From Candidatus Poseidoniaceae archaeon (GTDB taxonomy: Archaea > Thermoplasmatota > Poseidoniia > Poseidoniales > Poseidoniaceae), in NCBI GenBank assembly GCA_013329925.1, contig DUJK01000146.1, positions 1-19,065 of the forward strand: a stretch of DNA of 19,065 bases, read 5' to 3'. A program made the translations under genes and the position numbers. The notes beneath the pieces were generated by a model, which did no database searches, was not told where the DNA came from, and was given only the letters and a program-made list of their open reading frames with translations. The stretch's first letter is position 1. Each line of letters starts with the position of its first letter. Shown one piece after another: positions 8,096 to 16,361 of this stretch.

Positions 8096-9058
8096 ATGTC
8101 TGCTCAACGTATTTTAGTGACCGGTGGTGCTGGTTTTATTGGCTCTTCACTATGTGAAAGATTGGTTCAACAAGGTCATACAGTCGTGGCTCTAGATTCT
8201 ATGTTTAGAGGGGATGAGGCTAATCTCGATGAGATAATTGGTGAACAAAACTTTTCACTTTATGCAGGCGATGTTCGAGATGTTGACGATTTAGATGCAT
8301 GTGTTGAGGCGATGGGCGGTCTGGATGTCATCTACCACTTAGCAGCCATAAATGGTACCAAATGGTTTCACGAAGCAGCACATTCTGTCATTGATGTCAA
8401 CATCAATGGCACGCTAAGGACTCTTGAATTAGCCATGGCTTGTGATGCTAGGTACGTTTTTGCATCGTCGCCCGAAGCTTTTGGTGAGCCAGCATCTCAA
8501 CCAATAACCGATGGTGATGCAATGATATTTTCCGATCCCGCCCAACATCAACGTCATTCCTATGGTGGCAGTAAATATCTCGGCGAAGTTGCTAGTCAAC
8601 ATGCAGCAAGAGAAGGGCTTGATGTCAGAATCGTTAGGCCGTTCAATGCATATGGACCCCGTCTTTGCGGGGACGGTTATGGGCAAGTAATTGGGATATT
8701 TTTTCAAAACATCCTTGAAGGCGCTGATTTGATAGTTCACGGTGATGGAAGTCAGACTAGAAGTTTCACTTGGATTGATGATATAGTTGATGGATTTATT
8801 TACGCGGGAGAGGTAAAATCAAGCCCTAATATGGTATTTAATATCGGGTCAACAGAAGAAATCTCGATTCTAGAGTTGGCTAATAAAGTCGCTAAATTTT
8901 CTTCCAATGCTAGTGAGGTGACTTATGGAGAGGGTTACTTTGGAGACTCTATTCGGCGGCTTCCTGAAATCAGTCGAGCAGCCGAATTGTTAAATTGGCA
9001 ATCAAAGGTATCTCTTGATGATGGCCTTCAATTGATGTGGGATAGTTTGACTACTTAG
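8096..9058 (+). CDS. NAD-dependent sugar-nucleotide epimerase/dehydratase (extended SDR family)
   Basis: This is a 320-residue extended short-chain dehydrogenase/reductase of the kind that epimerises or dehydrates nucleotide sugars in the cytosol. It shows the NAD-binding GGAGFIGS (residues 10-17), an acidic residue after strand 2 (VVALDS), GDVRD, the catalytic Tyr156 and Lys160 (YGGSK) with serines at 124-125, and the substrate-domain phrases RPFNAYGPR and HGDGSQTRSFTWIDDIVDG. These are typical of UDP-glucose 4-epimerase and UDP-glucuronate relatives; the substrate cannot be told from sequence. The ATG at 8096 is four bases after the previous stop and places the Rossmann motif at the usual distance; an in-frame TTG at 8084 is less likely. 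It overlaps the convergent flavin reductase-like gene by eight bases. A role in cell-surface glycan synthesis is likely. Confidence 0.92.
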   Translation: MSAQRILVTGGAGFIGSSLCERLVQQGHTVVALDSMFRGDEANLDEIIGEQNFSLYAGDVRDVDDLDACVEAMGGLDVIYHLAAINGTKWFHEAAHSVIDVNINGTLRTLELAMACDARYVFASSPEAFGEPASQPITDGDAMIFSDPAQHQRHSYGGSKYLGEVASQHAAREGLDVRIVRPFNAYGPRLCGDGYGQVIGIFFQNILEGADLIVHGDGSQTRSFTWIDDIVDGFIYAGEVKSSPNMVFNIGSTEEISILELANKVAKFSSNASEVTYGEGYFGDSIRRLPEISRAAELLNWQSKVSLDDGLQLMWDSLTT

Positions 9059-9905
9059 GGCCGTAATGTTTGTCAACTTTTTTCGACCACAAATTAGGTG
9101 CTGGCATTATGTTATCCATGCCGTGTTGAGTTAGTACATCAAGCCCTTGCTGTGGGATTTTGTCACTTGAAGTCCAAATATGCTTGACTTGCATAACCGC
9201 TAATCTTGCAACTGCACCAGGTAACTCTTTTTCTTCAACTAACTCGACCTCTATTGCAGCAATAGCTTGCTGAACTAGTAATTCGTTTTCGTCATGAGGA
9301 GTAAGGTCAACTAAATCCCATTCACTTTCTTCTGGAGGTATGGGGCTGCCCGCCATGTCAATCCAATCGACTGCTTGCAGGGTACTTGGCATCACATGTA
9401 GTATTGCAGTACCAGTCTTGCGCATGTTCAGTAATGTGCCGCGATATTGTTTTTGTTTATTCCTACTAAATGAGGCGATGAACAGTGGTGGGGTATTTGA
9501 TACGCCCATGACAGAGGTTAGAGGCGCCAAATTTTTGATACCGTTCTCATCGATTGTTGAGGCAAGGATTAGTGGGCGTGGCGAGACAATACCCGCTAGC
9601 CATGCAGAACGCTCAGGGTGGCTCATGTCCATTATGTCGATACGCTTAGCTTTGGTCAAATCTTCACGACTATCGGTGGCAAACCATGAATCTAGTTTTC
9701 CAGTATGTACTTCATCCAAGGCATGTTGAGTAAATTCGATGTAGGTTTCCCATGCGGGAATCAATTCATCATCTCCTCTTGACCGCTTTCTTTCGATGGA
9801 GTGATTAGCATATTCTATGCACTTGACAAGAAACTCCGCAACTACGCCTTTTCTATCCATATTGTTCCCGCCTAATCGTTCAACCATATCATCGCTTGGA
9901 CTCAT
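9051..9905 (-). CDS. Flavin reductase-like FMN-binding split-barrel protein with helical N-terminal extension
   Basis: Residues from about 98 to 270 match the flavin reductase-like domain, an FMN-binding split barrel. The opening ERSAWLAGIVSPRPLILAST is followed by IKNLAPLTSVMGVSNTPPLFIASFSR, then LHVMP and the acidic ELVEEKELPG region. Such proteins bind FMN and reduce flavins or act as flavoredoxins; the physiological partner is unknown here. The first roughly 95 residues are a predicted helical extension (FLVKCIEYANHSIERKRS to IEFTQHALDEVHTGK) that is not part of the usual domain. This is the last gene of a minus-strand cluster after the peroxiredoxin and acyltransferase, so a redox role is possible. 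The chosen start overlaps the upstream gene by 17 bases; an alternative ATG at 9860 follows a GGCGG stretch and would give 269 residues. Confidence 0.85.
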   Translation of the reverse strand: MSPSDDMVERLGGNNMDRKGVVAEFLVKCIEYANHSIERKRSRGDDELIPAWETYIEFTQHALDEVHTGKLDSWFATDSREDLTKAKRIDIMDMSHPERSAWLAGIVSPRPLILASTIDENGIKNLAPLTSVMGVSNTPPLFIASFSRNKQKQYRGTLLNMRKTGTAILHVMPSTLQAVDWIDMAGSPIPPEESEWDLVDLTPHDENELLVQQAIAAIEVELVEEKELPGAVARLAVMQVKHIWTSSDKIPQQGLDVLTQHGMDNIMPAPNLWSKKVDKHYGPK

Positions 9906-10359
9906 ACTGGCTGCGTTTCATCATAAATCTAGCAGGATTCCCAGCCCACACTTCCCCTTCAGGCAAGTGTTTGGTCAATACAGCTCCCGCAGCAAGTACG
10001 GCGTTTTTGCCGATATCGCAACCAGCAATTACAGTGGCTCCGCCGCCAATTACTGCACCGTCATGAACATTGATTGGTTGCCACAGTGCTTTATTTCCTG
10101 ACGGAGGATAACGATCGTTGAGTAAAGTGGCATTAGGTCCAACAAATACTTGATTGCCAAGAATACATCCGTCAGCAATGTATGCGCCGCCCTGAATGCG
10201 GCACTCATCACCCATCACCACATTTCGACCGATGTGGGCGAGGGAACCAATGGAGGAGTTACTGCCAACAGTCAGGTTAACTCCGATTGTACAAGGTGAC
10301 CAAGCAACACTATGCTTGCCAAGGTCTATACGTACATTTTGCGGTATGTTGTCTGACAT
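9889..10359 (-). CDS. Hexapeptide-repeat (left-handed beta-helix) acyltransferase
   Basis: The 156-residue protein is built almost wholly of isoleucine/valine-rich hexapeptide repeats (for example IGVNLTVGSNSSIGSLAHIG, then VVMGDECRIQ), which fold as a left-handed beta-helix and act as trimers. The insert FVGPNATLLNDRYPPS contains the NDRYP motif seen in WbbJ/WlbB-like sugar O- or N-acetyltransferases that use acetyl-CoA. It ends with the usual VWAGNPARFM segment. The substrate is most likely an amino sugar or nucleotide sugar used in surface glycans, which fits the epimerase gene nearby, but this is inference. It starts eight bases after the peroxiredoxin stop, so the two are likely co-transcribed. 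Confidence 0.92.
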   Translation of the reverse strand: MSDNIPQNVRIDLGKHSVAWSPCTIGVNLTVGSNSSIGSLAHIGRNVVMGDECRIQGGAYIADGCILGNQVFVGPNATLLNDRYPPSGNKALWQPINVHDGAVIGGGATVIAGCDIGKNAVLAAGAVLTKHLPEGEVWAGNPARFMMKRSQYESKR

Positions 10360-10367
10360 CGTATCAC

Positions 10368-10850
10368 TTACTCGATGCCCAATTCACTCATTACCTTTGC
10401 AACATGTCCTTTGGATCTAACGCCATAGCCAACCCAAGTTAAGTTTCCATCACTTCCGATGACAAAAGTAGAACGTGAAGTGCCCATATACTTCTTGCCA
10501 TACATACTCTTTTCTCGCCATACTCCGTATGATTGGTGCAGCGATAAGTCTTCATCCAATAATAGGGGGAAATTTAGGTCTTGTTTAGCGATGAACTTAT
10601 CATGTGATTTTCCGGAGTCTTTTGACACACCTAGTACGACATAATCTCCTTGGTTTAATCTGGCCATCGAATCTCTAAAATCACAGGCCTGAGTGGTGCA
10701 TCCCGGTGTAGAATCTTTTGGATAAAAATACAAAATTACACTTTTTCCATCAGCCATGTACTGTGCTAAATCGTGCTTGTTGCCCGCAGAATCTTGACAA
10801 GAAAATCTTGGTGCAGACTGGCCGATTTCTAGGTTTATCTCTTCGCTCAT
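10368..10850 (-). CDS. bcp: Thioredoxin-dependent peroxiredoxin, PrxQ/Bcp type
   Basis: This cytosolic antioxidant enzyme reduces hydrogen peroxide and organic peroxides with electrons from thioredoxin. The 160-residue length is normal. The active-site segment is YPKDSTPGCTTQACDFRD, with the peroxidatic Cys51 and a second cysteine, Cys56, five residues later. This spacing defines the PrxQ subgroup with an intramolecular disulfide in one helix. Other family marks are GVSKDS, FPLLLDED and the RSTFVIGSDG strand. It is the first gene of the minus-strand cluster, and a candidate TATA box lies about 75 bases upstream of the ATG. Confidence 0.96.
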   Translation of the reverse strand: MSEEINLEIGQSAPRFSCQDSAGNKHDLAQYMADGKSVILYFYPKDSTPGCTTQACDFRDSMARLNQGDYVVLGVSKDSGKSHDKFIAKQDLNFPLLLDEDLSLHQSYGVWREKSMYGKKYMGTSRSTFVIGSDGNLTWVGYGVRSKGHVAKVMSELGIE

Positions 10851-11062
10851 AGCCGGAACCTAGCGCACATCGTTGATGAATTATTGCATCAAGTCACAAT
10901 TTAGCCGGATTTTAGAAAAAAAACCAATATATAGCACATTAATTAGGGTAAAATACAAAGCAGTACGCTTTTTATACATTATGCATAGAAAGTTAATCAT
11001 TTTGGGTAGAGGGGCTATAGTTGACCGATTCTTTGAATAACTGCCTAGTTTAACGGGTGTTT
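10851..11062. promoter_or_regulatory. Divergent intergenic region with candidate promoters for both directions
   Basis: This AT-rich gap of 212 bases is the largest in the window and separates the minus-strand redox cluster from the plus-strand archaellum-linked run. On the minus strand TATATATT at 10933-10926 could serve the peroxiredoxin. On the plus strand TTTTTATA at 10969-10976 could serve the gene at 11063, placing transcription starts about 25-30 bases further on and leaving leaders of about 50-60 bases. No long open frame or RNA gene is evident. The promoter calls are by motif only. Confidence 0.5.
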
Positions 11063-11500
11063 ATGGTAGGGCTACGTCTGTCTCGTCGAGCCCGTAAATT
11101 CTTGAAGAAAATTCAACGAGCACCTGGCAAATATGAGTTGCAAGAAACCGCCTCAAGTATCCAAACTGAACTAGACAAAAGGAACATCTCTTATGATGAG
11201 GCCTTGACTCTTGGCAATATCATTCAACACCGAGCAGACCAATTCGTCGATGATGACACAATCGTCTATGCTATTTCAGATCGTGATGCCTACCGTAGGA
11301 CTCTTGAACTGTATCTTAGAGATGCACTATTAACTAGAACTGAACAATTGCTACTTTGGGAGGAACGCCGCCGCCTAGGTATCAGTGAGCAAGACCACAA
11401 TCGTTTGCTAGAGCAATTACTTGCTCAATGGAAAAGGCAAGGCAAGAAAGTCAACATCGATAGTTTCGAAGCACCATCTGGAGGTGAAGTGTCTGCTTAA
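11063..11500 (+). CDS. Small helical basic protein, family not recognised, first gene of the archaellum-linked run
   Basis: The 145-residue protein has no signal peptide or membrane helix. It starts with a basic segment (LRLSRRARKFLKKIQRAPGK) and is predicted almost all-helical. The C-terminal half (LTRTEQLLLWEERRRLGISEQDHNRLLEQL) has the look of a TerB/SHOCT-like helical module, where leucines recur around LGIS; this is a resemblance, not an assignment. ATG 11063 is preferred, and a GTG at 11057 would add two residues. It sits directly after the divergent promoter region, and its end overlaps the ribosome binding site and likely start of the giant surface protein, so the two are probably translationally coupled. 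Confidence 0.8.
   Translation: MVGLRLSRRARKFLKKIQRAPGKYELQETASSIQTELDKRNISYDEALTLGNIIQHRADQFVDDDTIVYAISDRDAYRRTLELYLRDALLTRTEQLLLWEERRRLGISEQDHNRLLEQLLAQWKRQGKKVNIDSFEAPSGGEVSA
11480..11487 (+). promoter_or_regulatory. Perfect Shine-Dalgarno GGAGGTGA before the giant surface protein gene
   Basis: The octamer GGAGGTGA lies in the last codons of the upstream gene. The same octamer occurs at 16340-16347, six bases before a clear ATG. Here the matching distance falls on an in-frame CTG at 11493, while the nearest in-frame accepted start, GTG 11484, lies inside the octamer itself. The site therefore supports initiation in this area but leaves the exact start codon open. Confidence 0.7.
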
Positions 11501-14500
11501 TCGTGGCAAGTCGACTATCGCAGCAGTAATGTTGCTGTTGCTGGTTGCGCCTATGGTTGCGCCGTTAACTTCTGCTAATGATTCTACTAGCGCTAGGAGT
11601 TCACCAAATTTCGGTATTAACTCATTCCTCTTGGACGGAGCTGGCTCGGTACAATCGGGCGTAGACATATTTGTTGAGAATGCAACACATTCGGCTAGAA
11701 TTGTCGTAGCTAACACAGGGCCTGCTTCTGGCACAGTAGTTGTGTCGTTATTCCACCAAGGTTCTCCGGTCGCAGGCAAAACTCTAGTCAATTCGCTTGA
11801 AATTGGTCCAATTGCTCCCGGTACAGTCGCTAACCCAGTTCTATTCCAATGGACTGCCACTCCCGGAGATGGGCAATCGTTATTCGCTGAGGTTTTCTCA
11901 CTTAGTGACCCAGATCCTGGTAATGATGAACGTCGAATAAATTTCGATGTCAAGAACCCGGTGTACATGGTTGGAACTGTGTATAACAATACCGTACCTC
12001 AACCTGCTCCTGGTCAACCCAATGCAATGGTAGGAAATGGTATGCAACAAATTAACGCTACTGTAATCAATGAAGGTGTCAGAGACATAACTGCAAACCT
12101 TGAACTTGCCTTTGCTGAAGTAGCTAACCCAGCCAATACCATGACCTTCTATTCAGGTGAACAAATAATCAGTCCAGGCTCATTACTAACTCCTGCAGTA
12201 ACTTCTAACCTAACTGCAAATTACAACTCAGGTTCAATGTCTGGTGAGTGGGAACTAACCGCCTCTGTGATCTTCAACGGAACCGGTGTCTGGACTGAAA
12301 CTGATTTGATTAGCACTTCAATCATAAAATTCTCGGATTTTATCGCGACCTTGTCCACTCCGGCCGACCGCACTACGGAGCCTGGTTTGACTACAACTCT
12401 AACCTTCATAGTAACTAATTCAGGTGCTCAAGCAGATGCGTTCCAAATCGGTATCTCCAGCGCAATGGGCTGGGCAGACATGACTCTACATGGGGGCTCT
12501 ACACCGGTCTTTTCCCCTGGCAACTCAGAAGTAATTCTTATTCCGGTTACTGTGCCAGCCTCGGCATCTAGGTCGCAGGCAGACACAGTTACCCTTACTC
12601 TGACTTCTATTGGCGACCCGCAAGTTCCAAGTTACTCGCTCTCTTCAACTGCTAGAGTCATGGCTGGAGAATTATATGAAGCAACCATCACCATGCCTAC
12701 TTCTACAACAATGGTGACTCCAGGACAAAGTATTTCCTTCAATTCAACAATTTCAAACGTCGGCAATGTACCAGGTACTTTCGATCTTATTGCAGGATTC
12801 TCTGTATCTTCATCCAACTGGCAAGTCACGCTTTCTGAGTCTACAACTGCCATAATTAACGATACAGATTCAGCAATTTTTGGAGTCAACATTACCGTTC
12901 CTCCAATACAAATGCCTCTTGACTCTAGTGATTACAACACAGCAGGAGATGTTCTGAGTGTTTGGGTTCAAGCAACTCCATCTGGCGGTGGGGTGCCAGT
13001 TACTCAAACCAGTCCGCTGGAAGTTAGACCAGTAATTGTTGTTGACCCGGGCCTTGAAGAGGAACACATTCAACTGACTGTCGAAGACGTTATTGCAGCA
13101 AAGAACGGTCAAGGCGTAGACTTGCCAAGGGCGATGGAAGTCGAAGTCAGGCACAATTTAGATGGCACCATAACCAATACTGTAGATGCAGTATTGTCGG
13201 TTGGTACTCTTACATTTACTCCATTTAATAGCGGAGGATTCTCTGAATCTGACCGTTGGTCAGCCGATGTTTCACCAGCGACTTTCTCAGGTTTGGCACT
13301 TGGTGATGTCCAATCAGCAGCTCTTGGCATCCAAGGGCCTGCAGATGATTATCCGTTGGCAGGAGTGATTTCCATACCAGTTGTTGCTACTCCTACTCTA
13401 GTAGGTCCGCCCATTCCTAATGTGGAAGTTGTACCCGTTGAGAGAAATATCACTATTGGAGTCCCCACTATTCAAGGGGCGATTATAGTCGACCAAGGTC
13501 CATTTGATGTGCCACTTGGCGAAGAGACACCAATTGACCTGTTAATTGCCAATACAGGTAATGATTTGTCATCTTATCGATTATCTGTTCTAGATGACCT
13601 GCCAGATGGCTGGGTTACTTCTGTTAACACAACTAGTGCTACTGCCGATACAATTCTTGATTTGTCAGCAGATGTTGCAGATTATCCATCACAAGGAAAT
13701 TCCCACATGAGGGATTTCCAATTGAAGGTAACAACTGACCCACTAGCGGAAGCATATTCCTTCCAAGATGTTAACATCAAGGTTGAGGATAGTGTAACTG
13801 GGTTACTTATTGATGTAATTCCAGTTTCTATTAGAGTTGGCCCTTACGTTAACGTATCTTTGAGCCCAACCAATCAAACAGTTGATCTCAATACCACACT
13901 ATCCGAGACACCGTTAACTAGAGTTTATGTCACCAATACGGGTAACACTCCAACAATTTACTCATTATGGCTAGACGACTCTCAAGGCGGCGATGTTGAT
14001 TTTAGTTTAGAAAGTCCAAATCAAATTTTAGTTGCTCCAGGATTTACTGACTCAGTAAAAATAAGGTTAGCCGCGAATGCCGATGCAGATTCTGACGAAT
14101 TCTACATGGCTACACTTTGGGTATCAACTGATACCGGGGTAAACCTGAGCGCTGATGTTGTTGCCAATGTAAGTGAACAACGCTCCTTAACCATTGACGC
14201 ACCAAACCAAATTGGCGTCTTGCCCGGTCAAGATCAGATCATCAACTTCACGGTAACTAATTCCGGTAACTTGGAGGAAACCTTTGATGTTGAAGTCGCG
14301 GTAGATGGCGGTTGGGTAGTTGTCCCAGCATCACAAACAATGACTTTGCCGATTGATGAGGAGATTCAAGGCAGCGTAGTTGTCAGCGTCCCAGAACTGG
14401 GCGAAGGTATCAGTTTAGATGATGGCTCAGTCCACAATCTCACTATTAGACTAGTAGACCCTGCAACAGACTTGACTGCAGGAATTAGTGTCGTAAGAAT

Positions 14501-16361
14501 GCTAATTTCACCAATGTTCATTCTAGATACTATTGAGTGGCAAGAAGAGATGCTCTATCACCGTCAATGGGACCGAACATTTAGTGCAACAATAGTGAAC
14601 GTGGGCAACCGTGACGTCACGGCTGATCTATCTTATGAGATTAACAAACCCGGTGGTGTGGCTCCTAGCACAGAATGGTCGGTGCAATCAGACGCACCAT
14701 CGACGCTTAATATGCCAGTGGGGCAGAATATATCATTCCAATTTACTGTTAGTGGTGTGGAACTAAGTCCCGATCTTGATTTAACAGCCTTACTTTCTAT
14801 TCATATCACTCCACAGGACTCTGGAGTTGACGGCGATGGCTATCTCAATTCAACCTTGAAGATGTCTAGGTTCTTCGCACCTAGTGACATTGATCTAAAA
14901 CCCGATGAAACAGATGGACCAATGACCATTAATATCGTCTACTCACACATACCACGTGGTGCCTCTAATGCTGTAGCATACGAATTAGAATTATGTGATG
15001 CCACGAGATTATTTGATTTCAACTCCGCAGGCTTGGACGAATCGCTATATCAGTGGTCTTTCACTTTGGTAGTTGATGAGACCACATCTGTGCCTCTGTC
15101 ATTATCTCCTGAAGATTGTGGCTCAGGCTCCGCTGGAAATGATTCTAGAATCCAACTACCGCAAAGAGAAGCTTGGGATGTTAGTGATCCGTTACAGATT
15201 ATCGTTGATGCCCCTAATCGACCTAATATTATCACTGAAGACGGTTGGGATATGACATTTAGATTATTTCATCCAACTGAAAATAGTGGTTATACTGTTT
15301 ATGATGAGGCTACTTTCACTTTCCAGCTAGATGTATTTGCTGACCCAAGCGTGGCTGAAGTTTGGATTAGTGAAGGTACCATGGAAGAAGGTACAGATGC
15401 GACGGTTAGTGCTAGAATTCGTAATGATGGAACTGCACTAGCATTGTTCTTTATGGTGGATTTAGAGTGTTCAGGTTCAACCATCAATAACAACGTTGAC
15501 CCAATAGTTCAACTCGGTCCCAACGAAGAAGTCGTGGTTAACTGGCAGATAACTTCTGAAACCATTGAATGGTGGAAGCAGTCTATCGATGGAACATGTA
15601 TTGTTACCATTGACGCCAACATGCTGTCAAAGAACGTAGAAGGCAACGACCGGTATGTCTACAAGGATGAAGTATATTCATGGTCACCAGGACAATCTTC
15701 TACCTTTGTCGCATTCATCATCTTTGGATTACTGTCGTTAGTACTTGGGCGTTTGACCGGCCAAAATGAAAAGTTCCGCTTATTCTCCGTATATTCAGGA
15801 TTGTTAGCCCTTGGATTTGCTTTCCACCTATTCAATGTAATTTATTGGGGTCCACTTGTCTTAGGTATCTCAGCACTATGGCTATGGCGCAAGACTTGGT
15901 TAAGCACCGATGAATTTAGATTAATTCACGAGGATTATCAAAGAGCGCGTAAAGGTGTATCTACTTTGTATGCCGACCATTTCCAAGCATTAGCAGATAG
16001 CAGAAGACAACTTCGAATTATCCTCGCACTTCCAGTTTTCGGCCTATTAGGGGTTGTCCTTGGCATCCCTCCTCAACTTGATACAAGCCAAGATAATTTG
16101 CTGACTTTGGCAGCCTATGTTGTGATTATTTCGATTGGTGTGTGGGTTCTAGTGCGTCGGGCAGATTCAATGTATGGCTCAATATACGGTCGTTTGACAG
16201 ATATCGAAGTAAAGGCCACCAGAATCGAAAGAGATTTATCGGACCCGGCGCGATTATTACATGAGTTGGCAAATGATGGCATCAACCTCGACGCGATATT
16301 TGACGATATTAACCACGGGAATGAACTAGCAATGGATGAGGAGGTGAGAGAAGATGTCTGA
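11484..16361 (+). CDS. Giant exported multi-repeat (NEW3/CARDB-like) protein with C-terminal membrane-helix bundle
   Basis: The protein has about 1,625 residues. It opens with a clear signal peptide (CLLNRGKSTIAAVMLLLLVA, then APLTSA). About 1,380 extracellular residues follow, with nine recurring beta-sandwich signatures of the form [VI]-x-N-x-G followed by an aromatic strand (VTNTGNTPTIYSLWL, VTNSGNLEETFDVEV), typical of NEW3/CARDB or COG1470-like domains. Some twenty N-X-S/T sequons are present. Four or five membrane helices lie near the end (about residues 1405-1424, a pair within 1433-1470, 1510-1528 and 1539-1558), with a charged helical segment between the third and fourth and a charged C-terminal tail. 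The start is uncertain: GTG 11484 is reported, CTG 11493 fits the ribosome binding site better. It overlaps the next gene by eight bases. Position just before the archaellins suggests an envelope anchor or scaffold, but function is unproven. Confidence 0.88.
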   Translation: MKCLLNRGKSTIAAVMLLLLVAPMVAPLTSANDSTSARSSPNFGINSFLLDGAGSVQSGVDIFVENATHSARIVVANTGPASGTVVVSLFHQGSPVAGKTLVNSLEIGPIAPGTVANPVLFQWTATPGDGQSLFAEVFSLSDPDPGNDERRINFDVKNPVYMVGTVYNNTVPQPAPGQPNAMVGNGMQQINATVINEGVRDITANLELAFAEVANPANTMTFYSGEQIISPGSLLTPAVTSNLTANYNSGSMSGEWELTASVIFNGTGVWTETDLISTSIIKFSDFIATLSTPADRTTEPGLTTTLTFIVTNSGAQADAFQIGISSAMGWADMTLHGGSTPVFSPGNSEVILIPVTVPASASRSQADTVTLTLTSIGDPQVPSYSLSSTARVMAGELYEATITMPTSTTMVTPGQSISFNSTISNVGNVPGTFDLIAGFSVSSSNWQVTLSESTTAIINDTDSAIFGVNITVPPIQMPLDSSDYNTAGDVLSVWVQATPSGGGVPVTQTSPLEVRPVIVVDPGLEEEHIQLTVEDVIAAKNGQGVDLPRAMEVEVRHNLDGTITNTVDAVLSVGTLTFTPFNSGGFSESDRWSADVSPATFSGLALGDVQSAALGIQGPADDYPLAGVISIPVVATPTLVGPPIPNVEVVPVERNITIGVPTIQGAIIVDQGPFDVPLGEETPIDLLIANTGNDLSSYRLSVLDDLPDGWVTSVNTTSATADTILDLSADVADYPSQGNSHMRDFQLKVTTDPLAEAYSFQDVNIKVEDSVTGLLIDVIPVSIRVGPYVNVSLSPTNQTVDLNTTLSETPLTRVYVTNTGNTPTIYSLWLDDSQGGDVDFSLESPNQILVAPGFTDSVKIRLAANADADSDEFYMATLWVSTDTGVNLSADVVANVSEQRSLTIDAPNQIGVLPGQDQIINFTVTNSGNLEETFDVEVAVDGGWVVVPASQTMTLPIDEEIQGSVVVSVPELGEGISLDDGSVHNLTIRLVDPATDLTAGISVVRMLISPMFILDTIEWQEEMLYHRQWDRTFSATIVNVGNRDVTADLSYEINKPGGVAPSTEWSVQSDAPSTLNMPVGQNISFQFTVSGVELSPDLDLTALLSIHITPQDSGVDGDGYLNSTLKMSRFFAPSDIDLKPDETDGPMTINIVYSHIPRGASNAVAYELELCDATRLFDFNSAGLDESLYQWSFTLVVDETTSVPLSLSPEDCGSGSAGNDSRIQLPQREAWDVSDPLQIIVDAPNRPNIITEDGWDMTFRLFHPTENSGYTVYDEATFTFQLDVFADPSVAEVWISEGTMEEGTDATVSARIRNDGTALALFFMVDLECSGSTINNNVDPIVQLGPNEEVVVNWQITSETIEWWKQSIDGTCIVTIDANMLSKNVEGNDRYVYKDEVYSWSPGQSSTFVAFIIFGLLSLVLGRLTGQNEKFRLFSVYSGLLALGFAFHLFNVIYWGPLVLGISALWLWRKTWLSTDEFRLIHEDYQRARKGVSTLYADHFQALADSRRQLRIILALPVFGLLGVVLGIPPQLDTSQDNLLTLAAYVVIISIGVWVLVRRADSMYGSIYGRLTDIEVKATRIERDLSDPARLLHELANDGINLDAIFDDINHGNELAMDEEVREDV
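11704..15440 (+). repeat. Nine NEW3/CARDB-like beta-sandwich signatures inside the giant protein
   Basis: Signatures begin near 11704 (VANTGPASG), 12063 (VINEGVRD), 12408 (VTNSGAQAD), 12750 (ISNVGNVPG), 13543 (IANTGNDLS), 13930 (VTNTGNTPT), 14253 (VTNSGNLEE), 14592 (IVNVGNRDV) and 15418 (IRNDGTALA). Spacing is mostly 320-390 bases, about one domain, with larger gaps around 12.8-13.5 kb and 14.6-15.4 kb where more diverged domains probably sit. These are protein-level repeats; the DNA itself is not closely repeated, so the duplication is old. Confidence 0.75.
16340..16347 (+). promoter_or_regulatory. Perfect Shine-Dalgarno GGAGGTGA for the coiled-coil protein
   Basis: GGAGGTGA lies six bases before the ATG at 16354, within the coding end of the giant gene. 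It fixes the start of the next protein and, with the eight-base overlap of the two reading frames, indicates translational coupling. Confidence 0.85.

Noticed and set aside
9340..9729. Open frame of 129 codons on the plus strand
   Set aside because: It is antisense to the flavin reductase-like domain, whose conserved motifs establish the minus strand as coding.
11417..11989. Open frame of 190 codons on the minus strand
   Set aside because: It lies antisense to the signal peptide and first repeat of the giant protein, which has clear protein-level structure; the translation shows no recognisable domain.
11704..15440. DNA-level tandem repeats or a CRISPR-like array in the giant gene
   Set aside because: The similarity is only at the level of short protein motifs at domain spacing; no repeated nucleotide units with spacers are present.
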